Assembly: GCA_035532835.1 (NCBI GenBank)
Contig: DATKQG010000010.1
Span: forward strand, 1-36,397
Direction of reading: 5' to 3'
Length of the DNA stretch: 36,397 bases
Source: Candidatus Dormiibacterota bacterium
GTDB taxonomy: Bacteria > Vulcanimicrobiota > Vulcanimicrobiia > Vulcanimicrobiales > Vulcanimicrobiaceae
Of this stretch, positions 14,403-22,066 are shown in pieces; within the stretch, counting starts at the first letter, position 1; the number at the start of each line of letters is the position of its first letter. The notes under the pieces were generated by a model. That model was not told the DNA's origin. It made no database searches and saw nothing but the letters and a program-made list of their open reading frames with translations. A program made the position numbers and the translations under genes.

Positions 14403-14460
14403 CGCCAGGGGCCGGAGCCCGTGACAACCCCCGAATCTTATCGGCAAACGGTCCCTGGCG
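14403..14460 (-). promoter_or_regulatory. long-range pairing in the rplM leader
   Basis: CGCCAGGG (14403-14410) and CCCTGGCG (14453-14460) are exact 8-base complements 42 bases apart in the 128-base truA-rplM gap. They lie 37-94 bases upstream of the rplM start on the transcribed strand. A structured leader could serve autoregulation by uL13, as leaders do in other bacteria, but no known leader class was recognised. Confidence 0.35.
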
Positions 14461-14494
14461 TCAAGGGACGAAGGCGGAGTTTTGGGGATTTACC

Positions 14495-15208
14495 CTAGCT
14501 GCCGACAAATATCGGGGGCTCCCGGTACGAATCGTACCCTCCGAGGTAACGGACCCCGGCTAGATAGAGGCCGTGGGCAGGCGCCGTGAGCCCCGCGGCG
14601 GAGCGATCTCGAGCCGCTAGGATCGCCGGCAAGCTGGCCGGGTCGCGACGCCCCTTCCCGCACTCCACGAGCGTCCCCACGATCGTACGCACCATCCGGT
14701 GGACGAAACTATCCGCCGCGATTTCCACCCGGATCAGCGCCCCGCGCCGCTCGATGCTCAGGTGCTTCACGCACCGAACGGTGACGCCGTTGTCCGGGAG
14801 CGTGCCGCAGAACGACCGGAAGTCGTGCTCGCCGTGCAGCGCCCGGGCGGCCTCGATCATCGCCTCGAGATCGAGGCCGGCATACACGTGCTGGGCACGG
14901 TGCGCCAACATCGCCGAGCGGTCCGGCGCGTTGTGAATCGCATAGACGTAGCGGCGCTCGCGCGCGGAGAAGCGCGCCGAGAACCCCGGCGGTTCGAGTG
15001 CGACGTCGCGCACGCTCAGGTCCGCCGGCAGAGCGCTGTTGAGGGCGATCGCCAACCGGTCGAACGGAAAGTTACGATCGGTGACAAACGAGATCACCTG
15101 GCCGGTGGCGTGGACCCCGGTATCGGTGCGGCCGGCAGCCGAAATCTTGATCGGGGAAGCAAAAAGTTGCGAGAGCGCTCGTTCGAGCACTCCCGCAACC
15201 GTCCGCAA
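14495..15208 (-). CDS. truA: tRNA pseudouridine(38-40) synthase TruA; true start unresolved
   Basis: TruA isomerises uridines 38-40 in tRNA anticodon stems. Seen: AAGRTDTGVHATGQVISF with the catalytic Asp (RTDxGVHA), LPADLSVRDVALEPPGFSAR, RRYVYAIHN, HDFRSFCG, and IAADSFVHRMVRTIVGTLVE. The TTG at 15206-15208 is the first usual start codon, but the family's N-terminal strand continues upstream in the same frame: codons 15274-15209 read KVVRATVEYDGSAFFGLQFQ and on to HLRTVAG. YDGxxFxG is conserved in TruA, so translation should begin near 15274, just where the DUF5069 gene ends, yet no ATG, GTG or TTG is available there. See findings. Confidence 0.92.
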   Translation of the reverse strand: MRTVAGVLERALSQLFASPIKISAAGRTDTGVHATGQVISFVTDRNFPFDRLAIALNSALPADLSVRDVALEPPGFSARFSARERRYVYAIHNAPDRSAMLAHRAQHVYAGLDLEAMIEAARALHGEHDFRSFCGTLPDNGVTVRCVKHLSIERRGALIRVEIAADSFVHRMVRTIVGTLVECGKGRRDPASLPAILAARDRSAAGLTAPAHGLYLAGVRYLGGYDSYREPPIFVGS

Positions 15209-15273
15209 GTGCGGCTGAAACTGCAGCCCAAAAAACGCGCTACCGTCGTATTCGACGGTGGCGCGGACGACTT

Positions 15274-15714
15274 TTAAGCCGTTACCGGCGTGCGACGCGG
15301 CACGTCGCGCTTCTCGTCCAGATCCAGCAGGTCGGCCCAGCTCGTCACATCCGTGCGATCCGGAGCCAACTGATTGCGCAGGTTGATGAAGTATTCGAGC
15401 GACTCCCCTTCGGGCTTGTGGGCGACGTAGTCATGATTCCATTGCTCGAGCTCTTGCGCCGATTTTTTCGCGATGAACGGCGCGAGATAGGCCTCGATCG
15501 CAGCATCGTTCTTGGCATTCTTGATGACGGTCAAGAGCGCTTCGTGATCGATTCCTAAAAACCCGAAGACTGCCTGATCCATCGGGCAGTTGTAGTGGTA
15601 ATCGCCGATGTTGCCGTGCGCGAGCGCCTTGCCCTTGTCGACGGTCCGGCCGATTTGGACGATGCCGAGCCATTTGGCGTGCACGCTGCGGGGGAATTCT
15701 TTGGTTAGATCCAT
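15274..15714 (-). CDS. DUF5069 domain protein
   Basis: A 146-residue cytoplasmic protein of the DUF5069 family: MDLTKEFPRSVHAKWLGIVQ then IGRTVDKGKALAHGNIGDYH, with YNCPMDQAVFGFLGI following. This matches the family opening (DL....PRSP...LGG...L.R..DK.RA...G..G.Y.Y.C..D). Function is unknown; structure prediction suggests a small helical fold. Start set at the ATG 15712-15714, where homology begins; the ORF could extend to 15765. It overlaps the upstream edge of truA coding homology. Confidence 0.85.
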   Translation of the reverse strand: MDLTKEFPRSVHAKWLGIVQIGRTVDKGKALAHGNIGDYHYNCPMDQAVFGFLGIDHEALLTVIKNAKNDAAIEAYLAPFIAKKSAQELEQWNHDYVAHKPEGESLEYFINLRNQLAPDRTDVTSWADLLDLDEKRDVPRRTPVTA

Positions 15715-15784
15715 GGATGAGCTCCTCAATATCGATACTGGTGATAGTAACCATCCCTCGAACACAAGCTACTTTTGGTAGGTT

Positions 15785-15967
15785 TCAGGCGTAGGTATCG
15801 ATATTTCGCCCGAGGCCGATCGTCCGAAAGTAACGGACGGCCTCCGGCGGGTCCTTCGGACGTACGATCTTGCCCAAGCTCTGAGCTCGGGAACTCAAAG
15901 CCGTGAGGGTCTGGCGATACTGCGAAATCGCCCACGAGACGGAGACCGATATCGCCGGGGTGCTCAT
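15785..15967 (-). CDS. small hypothetical protein
   Basis: A 60-residue ORF from ATG 15965-15967, starting 6 bases after the metallothionein-like gene and on the same strand. Sequence is MSTPAISVSVSWAISQYRQT at the start and VRPKDPPEAVRYFRTIGLGR near the end: soluble, mildly basic, no signal peptide or Cys. I do not recognise a family. It is kept because of its compact spacing; two other frames overlap and could be real instead. Confidence 0.4.
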   Translation of the reverse strand: MSTPAISVSVSWAISQYRQTLTALSSRAQSLGKIVRPKDPPEAVRYFRTIGLGRNIDTYA

Positions 15968-15973
15968 CGCCGG

Positions 15974-16135
15974 TTAGTAACCGTTCATGCAGGTATCGTG
16001 GCGACAGCCGCAGCGATCGTGGGCCGGAAGATCCGCGTCTTGCTTATCGTACTCGGCGCATCGATCGCTGCAATACGTCTGCCCGAGATCGACGTAACAC
16101 GTACACTGCACGTGCCCGCACTTCTGTCCGTCCAC
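15974..16135 (-). CDS. prokaryotic metallothionein-like protein
   Basis: A 53-residue Cys-rich protein. Eight Cys lie at 6, 11, 13, 22, 26, 42, 44 and 49, with His at 8, 39 and 46. The order KCGHVQCTCYVD, then QTYCSDRCAEYD, then RCGCRHDTC follows the bacterial SmtA/BmtA plan (C...C.C.V......YCS..CA ... CGC....C), which binds zinc or cadmium in a cluster. The GTG start at 16133-16135 lies two codons after the lysS stop in the same frame, so it is the only usable start before the first Cys. No strong Shine-Dalgarno is seen, so expression may rely on coupling to lysS. Confidence 0.78.
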   Translation of the reverse strand: MDGQKCGHVQCTCYVDLGQTYCSDRCAEYDKQDADLPAHDRCGCRHDTCMNGY

Positions 16136-16141
16136 CTCGCG

Positions 16142-17644
16142 CTACCCGTGTTGGCGCTGCAACGGAAACAGCAGCACGTCCCGGATCGACGCATTGTCGG
16201 TGAGCAACATGACCAGACGATCGATGCCGATGCCGATGCCGGCCGTCGGCGGCATGCCGTACTCGAGCGCGCGCACGAAATCCCAATCTGGTTCGGGGAT
16301 TTCGTCGTCGCCTTTGGCGCGTTCCGCAACCTGGGCCTCGAAGCGCGCGCGCTGATCGTCCGGGTCGTTCAATTCCGTAAACGCGTTGGAGACTTCCATC
16401 CGATTGCAGAACAGTTCGTATCGATCTACCAATTGCGGGTCGTCGGCTTTGCGTTTGGCGAGCGGCGAGATCACGACCGGGTAATCCGTGACGAAGGTCG
16501 GCTGGACGAGATTGGGCTCGAGCACTCGTTCGAAAATTTTGTCCAGCGCGTGGCCGTGCGTCGGGGATTTCGGCATCCCGAGTTCGGCCAAGATCTGCGC
16601 GGCACCGTCCGGATCGAGCAGGCGTTCGCGCGTGAAGCGCCCGTCGCTATACTGCGCGATGCCGTCGAGATAGGAAACGCGTGCGAACGGGCGTGCGAAC
16701 GAGAGGGTGCGATCGCCGTTCTTCAATTCCGTGTTGCCGCCGGTCACCACCGAGACCAAATGCGCGATCAACGCTTCGTTGAACGCGAGCATATCGTGAA
16801 CGTCCCAATAGGCGGCGTACAGCTCCAGCATCGTGAATTCGGGATTGTGTGTCGTATCGATGCCTTCGTTGCGGAAGATGCGCCCGATTTCGTACACGCG
16901 TTCCATACCGCCAACGATCAGGCGTTTGAGATTGAGCTCGGTCGCGATGCGCAACTGCATTTCTTCGTCGGAGAGTGCGTTGACGCTGGTGAGAAACGGG
17001 CGCGCGGAGGCTCCGCCGGCGACGTGCAACAGCGTCGGCGTCTCGACTTCGTAAAAACCGCGTTCGTCGATGAAACGGCGGGTCTCCGAAACGATTCGGC
17101 TGCGCAAGATGAACGTATCCCGCACGTCGGGATTTACGATGAGATCGACGTAACGCTGACGGTAGCGCTTCTCGACGTCCTGGAGGCCGTGCCACTTATC
17201 CGGAAGCGGCATCAAGGCTTTGCCCAGCACCGCAAACGCCGTAACGTGCAGCGTGAGGTCGCCCTTCTTCGAACGAAACATGTAGCCGCGCACGCCGACG
17301 ATATCGCCGCGGTCCAGCGCTTCCCACGTCGCGAACGGCTCCTCGCCGAGTTCGTCCTTGCGCACGTAGAGTTGGATGCGTCCGGTGCGATCGTGGAGAT
17401 CGGCAAAGATCGTCTTGCCCATCGTGCGTTTGGACATGATGCGCCCGGCCAGATTCCAGCCCTCGGCATCGGCTTTCTGCCCGACTTCGAGAAACGCGTA
17501 ACGCGCGAGCAACTCTTGCGCGGTCGCTTCCACCTCGTAACGCGTTGCCAGAAACGGGTCGCTTCCGCGCGAACGCAAGGCGGCCAGATGATCGCGTCTG
17601 GCCGCCACGAGTGAGGCTTCGGTTTTGCCTAGTTCTTCGTCCAT
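16142..17644 (-). CDS. lysS: lysyl-tRNA synthetase, class II
   Basis: A 500-residue LysRS, full length, charging tRNA-Lys. The N-terminal OB-fold anticodon domain holds NLAGRIMSKRTMGKTIFADL (about 64-83). Class II motif 2 is FRNEGIDTTHNPEFTMLE (about 257-274) and motif 3 is GIGIGIDRLVMLLTD (about 469-483), ending with IRDVLLFPLQRQ. ATG at 17642-17644. It follows greA by 9 bases; greA-lysS is a common pairing. The metallothionein-like ORF follows immediately. Confidence 0.98.
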   Translation of the reverse strand: MDEELGKTEASLVAARRDHLAALRSRGSDPFLATRYEVEATAQELLARYAFLEVGQKADAEGWNLAGRIMSKRTMGKTIFADLHDRTGRIQLYVRKDELGEEPFATWEALDRGDIVGVRGYMFRSKKGDLTLHVTAFAVLGKALMPLPDKWHGLQDVEKRYRQRYVDLIVNPDVRDTFILRSRIVSETRRFIDERGFYEVETPTLLHVAGGASARPFLTSVNALSDEEMQLRIATELNLKRLIVGGMERVYEIGRIFRNEGIDTTHNPEFTMLELYAAYWDVHDMLAFNEALIAHLVSVVTGGNTELKNGDRTLSFARPFARVSYLDGIAQYSDGRFTRERLLDPDGAAQILAELGMPKSPTHGHALDKIFERVLEPNLVQPTFVTDYPVVISPLAKRKADDPQLVDRYELFCNRMEVSNAFTELNDPDDQRARFEAQVAERAKGDDEIPEPDWDFVRALEYGMPPTAGIGIGIDRLVMLLTDNASIRDVLLFPLQRQHG

Positions 17645-17653
17645 GACGTTACG

Positions 17654-18166
17654 CTACGAGGCTTTTTTCGCAGCCTTCTTGGGAGCGGCGGTGCTGCCGA
17701 TCGATTCGATCTTATATTTCACGACGCCGCGAGGAGTGGTGACGTCGACCGTCTCGCCCTTTTTGTGCGCCATCAGCGCGCGCCCGAGCGGGGATTCGTT
17801 CGAGATGCGCTGGCTCGAAGGGTCGGCCTCGGCCGATCCGACGATCGTGAAATCGTAGCTCTCGTTGTTCTTGAGGTCCTTCACCCTTACCGACGCGCCG
17901 AGATGCACTTCGTCGGCGGCGTACTCCGATTCGTCGATGAGTCGCGCGTTGCGAATCATCCCCTCGAGTTTGAGGATTCTCCCCTCGATGAATGCCTGTT
18001 CTTGCTTGGCGTCTTCGTATTCGGCGTTTTCGCTCAGATCGCCGTACTCTTTGGCTTGGCGAATCCGATCGTTAACTTCTTTGCGGTGTACGGCCTTGAG
18101 TTCGTCGAGCTCGTTTTGCAGTTTCGTCAGCCCCTCGGGCGTCAGGACGATTTCTTTTTCGTTCAA
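17654..18166 (-). CDS. greA: transcription elongation factor GreA
   Basis: A 170-residue GreA, which stimulates RNA cleavage by backtracked RNA polymerase. NEKEIVLTPEGLTKLQNELD opens the coiled coil; YGDLSENAEYEDAKQEQAFI holds the acidic tip (Asp and Glu of the DLSENAEY motif) entering the polymerase channel; the C-terminal domain contains ISNESPLGRALMAHKKGETV. The start is a TTG at 18164-18166, fixed by homology (LNEKEI..) and by GAGGG upstream; no ATG is in range. A lysine/alanine tail (KKAAKKAS) extends the usual 158 residues. Confidence 0.97.
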   Translation of the reverse strand: MNEKEIVLTPEGLTKLQNELDELKAVHRKEVNDRIRQAKEYGDLSENAEYEDAKQEQAFIEGRILKLEGMIRNARLIDESEYAADEVHLGASVRVKDLKNNESYDFTIVGSAEADPSSQRISNESPLGRALMAHKKGETVDVTTPRGVVKYKIESIGSTAAPKKAAKKAS

Positions 18167-18272
18167 GTAACAGACCCTCAAACCGAGAACGTATGGAACG
18201 CTGTAGCGCCCACAGGTGCCCGTGGAACGAGAAGCGCGCCCCGCGGGACGCTGGCGCGGTTGGTTCGCGAGG

Positions 18273-19592
18273 TCAGAGCGTGGCCCTGCCGCGCCAGAAC
18301 GCAAAGGGTATTCCCAGAATCACGCCCGCCCATGCGTACCACTGAAGCTGCCGGTTCTCCGATCCGATCGTGGCTCCGAGCACGGCCAGCAGCGCGATCG
18401 CCCCGAGCAGGGGGAGCGCCACGGCGCGGCTCGGCCAGAACTGCCGCGCGGCCGCCGCCGCGCTGAACACGAATAGCAACCCCAGGAATACCGAGGAGGC
18501 GTTGACTACCACATCGAGCTGGTCGGCGGCGCTGGGCGAAAGGCCGGTCACCAGTTCGCAGACCGTCACCAGCGCGGCGACGGCGGCAAGCGCCCAGAGG
18601 GGCTCGCTGCGCCCGTCTAAGCGGCCTAGGACGCGCGGGAGCACGCCGTCCCGGCCCATCGCATAGACCGAGCGAGAGAGGTACAGAATCGTGGTCCATA
18701 GCGTCGAGAGCGTCGAGAGCATCACCGTGATGACGATGGCGAACCGCCACGCGCCGCCGCCGAGCAAATCGCTCACGTAGGCGAGCGAGTCCGCTTGGTG
18801 GGCGGCGAACCCCGCCGGCGTCCCGAGATGCAGATAGGCGACCATGCAAAGCACGAGCAGAACGATGGTGACCACCAGGCCGGCCATGCCGCCCCGCCCC
18901 GACGCCGAAGCGTCGTCGTCCACTTCCTCGCTCGCCGAGGCGGAGATCTCCCAACCGTCGCTCATCCAGATGCCCAGCGTCATCGCCCCGATGAACCCGG
19001 CGACGGAGAGCGGCAGCACCGGAAGGGCCGCGGCGTGCGCCACGCTTGCGACTGGCGCGTGGGGCAAGAACTCCGCGGCCACCGCGCTGGCCGCCAGGAC
19101 CACGAGCTCGACCGCCAGCGCAACCAACGTGACCATCGCCGTCGGCCGGATGCCGACGTACAGCAGCACCGAGCTCGCAACGATCCACACCCCGCCCACG
19201 CACGCCGCCCAGAGCGGGTCCTGCGCGCGGGCCGGCGCGACCAGCTCCAGGGTATAGATTCCGGCCGGGACCGCGGTCGCCATCGTCGCAAAGAAATTCG
19301 AAAGCAACAGCAGCCACGCGCCGTAGGCGCCGACGCGGTGGCCGAACGCCATGCGGATCCACGAATACGAAGACCCCGCGTTGGGTGCGACGCGCGAGAG
19401 CTGCGCGAACGCGACCGCCATGCACAGCATGATCGCACCCAACGCGATCAACGCGAGCGGAGCCGCGCCGCCGGCCGCCGCCACCATCGGCCCCATCGTC
19501 GAGGCGAGCGAATAGGCCGGCCCCATCGATGCGCTTGCGAGCACCGAGATATCGAAAAATTTCAGCACCTTGGGCAGGCGCCGCGATGGCAT
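18273..19592 (-). CDS. APC-superfamily amino acid/amine permease
   Basis: A 439-residue inner-membrane transporter with about 12 hydrophobic segments. Family marks: LKFFDISVLASASMGPAYSL with the G-G-x-x-x-S-x-A-type first helix, LSRVAPNAGSSYSWIRMAFG with the conserved P-x-x-G-S-x-Y-S-W, and a Gly-Trp-Glu-Ile-Ser-Ala-Ser-Glu-Glu stretch in helix 6, typical of amino acid/polyamine carriers. The ATG at 19590-19592 abuts the stop codon of the previous gene, so it belongs to the aminotransferase operon and may import its substrate or export its product. Substrate not predictable. Confidence 0.92.
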   Translation of the reverse strand: MPSRRLPKVLKFFDISVLASASMGPAYSLASTMGPMVAAAGGAAPLALIALGAIMLCMAVAFAQLSRVAPNAGSSYSWIRMAFGHRVGAYGAWLLLLSNFFATMATAVPAGIYTLELVAPARAQDPLWAACVGGVWIVASSVLLYVGIRPTAMVTLVALAVELVVLAASAVAAEFLPHAPVASVAHAAALPVLPLSVAGFIGAMTLGIWMSDGWEISASASEEVDDDASASGRGGMAGLVVTIVLLVLCMVAYLHLGTPAGFAAHQADSLAYVSDLLGGGAWRFAIVITVMLSTLSTLWTTILYLSRSVYAMGRDGVLPRVLGRLDGRSEPLWALAAVAALVTVCELVTGLSPSAADQLDVVVNASSVFLGLLFVFSAAAAARQFWPSRAVALPLLGAIALLAVLGATIGSENRQLQWYAWAGVILGIPFAFWRGRATL

Positions 19593-20498
19593 TTAGTTCA
19601 GCGTGATGACGCGCGGTTCGAGATGCAACTCGTCGAGAACGCGCTCGTAATCGCCCGGCGTGATGTCGGCCCATTTTTTTCCGAGTAACGCCAGCAGCGC
19701 CGCTTCGATGACGTTGGTGCCGAACGAGCGGCCGTCGAAATCCGGCGTCGTCGTGATCAGCAGCTTGACGCCGCGGTCGCGCAATTCGTCGATGTTCGCT
19801 TGCGTGACGGTGTTCGTCAGGACGATCTTGCCATCCAAGCGATCCGGCATGAACTGGCGCATGAAGTGGAAATCGCCCGCGATGATTTCCGCTTCCGCGT
19901 AATACTGCGGGTATTTCGGCTCGGGCGGCTTGTCTTGCTTTTTGCCGGTCGGATAGAAAAACTGAAACGGCAACTTGCATGCGTCGGGCAGATATTTTTC
20001 GGCCAAGAGCTCGAACTCGTGCAGCCCGCGCACCGGCATGTCTTTATCGAGTGCGAAAATGAAGTCGCCGAACATCACGTCGGCTCCGGCATCCACCAGC
20101 GCTTGCGCCATGCCGAAGCGATCGAGCGCGCTCACCATCAGCACGTGCTTGCCGCGCAAATCGATCCCGAGCGCGCTCTGCATGAACCCAACGGCCTTTC
20201 GCTCGAGCGTGTTCTTCAAGCCGCTGCCGTCGACCACCGGCGTAATCTTCGCGGCTTCGAGCAAACGCAGGCCGTCGCGCAGCGCATAGCGCTTCGATCC
20301 CGCGTAGAGGTACACGTCGATGCCGCCCAGGCCGATCGCATCGACCGTACCGTCGAGTTCGCGCACTTTGGCGATCGCCGCATCGAGTTTACCGTCCATT
20401 CCGATGCGCGAGATGTCGAAATCTTCGCCGAGCAACGACACGATCGCGCGATGGTCGCGAGTCGAGGAGCCCAAAGAGACCGAGACGATGCGTTTCAT
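19593..20498 (-). CDS. quinate 5-dehydrogenase-like protein of unknown function
   Basis: A 301-residue cytoplasmic protein of the group usually labelled quinate 5-dehydrogenase. It begins MKRIVSVSLGSSTRDHRAIV; DAIGLGGIDVYLYAGSKRYA and KITPVVDGSGLKNTLERKAV follow, then IDLRGKHVLMVSALDRFGMA (about residues 119-138), which looks like a Rossmann strand-loop-helix, and VLTNTVTQANIDELRDRGVK and ITTTPDFDGRSFGTNVIEAA. I see no classical shikimate-dehydrogenase substrate motif, so the name may not describe the reaction. It lies 7 bases after the reductase-like gene and abuts the permease, so it should act in the same pathway. Confidence 0.7.
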   Translation of the reverse strand: MKRIVSVSLGSSTRDHRAIVSLLGEDFDISRIGMDGKLDAAIAKVRELDGTVDAIGLGGIDVYLYAGSKRYALRDGLRLLEAAKITPVVDGSGLKNTLERKAVGFMQSALGIDLRGKHVLMVSALDRFGMAQALVDAGADVMFGDFIFALDKDMPVRGLHEFELLAEKYLPDACKLPFQFFYPTGKKQDKPPEPKYPQYYAEAEIIAGDFHFMRQFMPDRLDGKIVLTNTVTQANIDELRDRGVKLLITTTPDFDGRSFGTNVIEAALLALLGKKWADITPGDYERVLDELHLEPRVITLN

Positions 20499-20505
20499 GC
20501 CGTCC

Positions 20506-21630
20506 TCACGATGCGAGCACTCGCCGGCGCGCGTCGGCGGCTTCGCGAATCTGCGCGATCCGCTCCGCCGTCACGGCGGTATCGAACGAGCGCATTCCCG
20601 CCAGCGTAAATCCGCAGCGTTTCGCCATTTCGTCGATCTCCATCACCTTCTGCACGTCGATGCCGCGACCGAGGGTAAACGACTCCAGCCGATTTTCCAA
20701 TGCGAGCACCATCGTCTCGCTCATGCAGGCCAGGGCCGTGCGCGGGGGGAGATTCAGATCGAATTCGCTTCCGGGTTCGCGGACGCGTTCGAAGTACGGC
20801 GTTCCGGGGACCACCATGTTACCGCCCTCGGTAACGAGCACGTCGGGGCGCTCGGTAGCGACGCGGCGGCTAACGTCGTGCGGCAGCGAGAGTTCGCATA
20901 CGACCGATCCGGTCTGCAAATCTTCGGGCTCGATCACGTCCTGCGTGGACGACGTCGCGGTGAGAATCAGTTGCGCGCGGCGTACCGCCGCCGAGATATC
21001 GGTCGTAAACGACGACTCGCACGGTAATTCCGGTGCGATCTGTTCGTGAAACTTCGCCAAGCGCGTCGCGTTGCGCGCGACCAAAATGATGTGTCCGACC
21101 CGGGGAGCGATCAATTTAACGCATGCGGCGCCGATCGAACCGGTCGCTCCGACGACCACCACGGTTGACGCCGCGGGATCGATGCCCATCTCGTCCGCGC
21201 CTCGAAAGAAGCTATGCACCCCGGCCGCAATGGTCAGCGAATTGCCGGTCGTTACCGGGATCGGCGAACGTTCTGCAATGGTCACGCCGCCGTCGCCGAC
21301 GACGGCGGTAAATGCGCCCAAGCCCGCGATCTGCGCGCCCATCTCGACGCCGATCTCGATCGCGCGCAGGATGCGCGTGTACACCTCTTCGCGCGGGAAC
21401 TCCATCATCTGCTCGGGGAGCAGCGGCGCGCTGACGAACCAGCCCTCGGTCTCCCGCCCGTCCGGCGTGCGCACGCCGGTAACGTGGACGGCGTTCCAGG
21501 GCGGCATCCACTCCATGATCTTGCGCACGATCGGCGCGCCCTTCCCTTTTGCCCCGGGCTCGTATCGCGCGACGTCGTCGAGCGAGAGCGGGTGCACGAC
21601 GAAACAAAACTTCGGCGTATTCGCGCTCAC
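20506..21630 (-). CDS. long-chain acyl-ACP-reductase-like (AAR) dehydrogenase
   Basis: A 374-residue NAD(P)-dependent protein resembling cyanobacterial acyl-ACP reductase, which turns fatty acyl-ACP into fatty aldehyde. Shared marks: AGLGAFTAVVG (about 102-112, as LGGFSSIVF in AAR), VTTGNSLT (as TTGNTHT), the Rossmann loop VVGATGSIG (about 159-167), and the C-terminal TALACMSETMVLALENRLES. The Cys there (about 302) aligns by eye with the thioester-forming Cys294 of Synechococcus AAR. The GTG at 21628-21630 overlaps the previous stop (GTGA). A shikimate-dehydrogenase-like activity is the alternative reading. Confidence 0.78.
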   Translation of the reverse strand: MSANTPKFCFVVHPLSLDDVARYEPGAKGKGAPIVRKIMEWMPPWNAVHVTGVRTPDGRETEGWFVSAPLLPEQMMEFPREEVYTRILRAIEIGVEMGAQIAGLGAFTAVVGDGGVTIAERSPIPVTTGNSLTIAAGVHSFFRGADEMGIDPAASTVVVVGATGSIGAACVKLIAPRVGHIILVARNATRLAKFHEQIAPELPCESSFTTDISAAVRRAQLILTATSSTQDVIEPEDLQTGSVVCELSLPHDVSRRVATERPDVLVTEGGNMVVPGTPYFERVREPGSEFDLNLPPRTALACMSETMVLALENRLESFTLGRGIDVQKVMEIDEMAKRCGFTLAGMRSFDTAVTAERIAQIREAADARRRVLAS

Positions 21631-22064
21631 GGCCGTTCGGCTTCGTTCTTCAGTGCGGCCAGCATCATCTCACTATTCTCCACGACCTTCTTCTGCAGCG
21701 TCGGGCCGATCAACTCCGCCAGCGTCGGGACGCCGAAATCGTAGTCGACGGTAAGTTTGACGTACGTCACCCCGTCGCGCTCGTCGAACGTCCACGCGCC
21801 TTCGAAGGTGTCCAAGTCGCCTTCCAGCAGCTTGTACTCGATGCGCAACGCGTCGTCGTAGAAGCGATCTTCCTCGATCCACTCGATCGGCGCCTCTTCG
21901 ACCAGCGTCTTCCAGCGCGAGAGGGTATGGTCGGGGTGTACTTCCAAGACCGTGACGGCTTCAACGTCCGGCATGAACTGCGGAAAACGCTCTTGGTCCT
22001 TGGCAAGTTCGTACACCACTCGGGCCGGGGCCGCGATGGCAATCGAGGTTTCTACGTAGGGCAT
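21627..22064 (-). CDS. SRPBCC-fold polyketide cyclase/COQ10-like protein
   Basis: A 145-residue SRPBCC (START-like) protein: MPYVETSIAIAAPARVVYEL, ERFPQFMPDVEAVTVLE, FTFDERDGVTYVKL-like strand region (AWTFDERDGVTYVKLTVDYD) and a final helix LIGPTLQKKVVENSEMMLAA. The family forms a deep hydrophobic cavity that binds lipids, polyketides or quinones; catalytic residues are not fixed. It starts 2 bases after the aminotransferase stop and overlaps the reductase-like gene. Binding of a long-chain intermediate would suit the operon, but that is inference. Confidence 0.88.
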   Translation of the reverse strand: MPYVETSIAIAAPARVVYELAKDQERFPQFMPDVEAVTVLEVHPDHTLSRWKTLVEEAPIEWIEEDRFYDDALRIEYKLLEGDLDTFEGAWTFDERDGVTYVKLTVDYDFGVPTLAELIGPTLQKKVVENSEMMLAALKNEAERP

Positions 22065-22066
22065 TT

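Noticed and set aside
15265-15280. Programmed -1 frameshift joining the DUF5069 gene to truA
   Set aside because: The run CTTAAAAG has a stop codon in the zero frame before any slippery heptamer can be read, so a classical slip cannot work; non-standard initiation is simpler.
15998-17614. 538-residue open frame on the plus strand opposite lysS
   Set aside because: It is the antisense shadow of lysS, whose class II motifs are intact. High GC keeps the reverse frame open; the translation is rich in Arg/His with no domain.
18178-19980. 600-residue minus-strand frame over the permease
   Set aside because: It is an alternate frame of the permease gene; the permease frame shows proper membrane segments and transporter motifs, while this one is Arg/Gly-rich with none.
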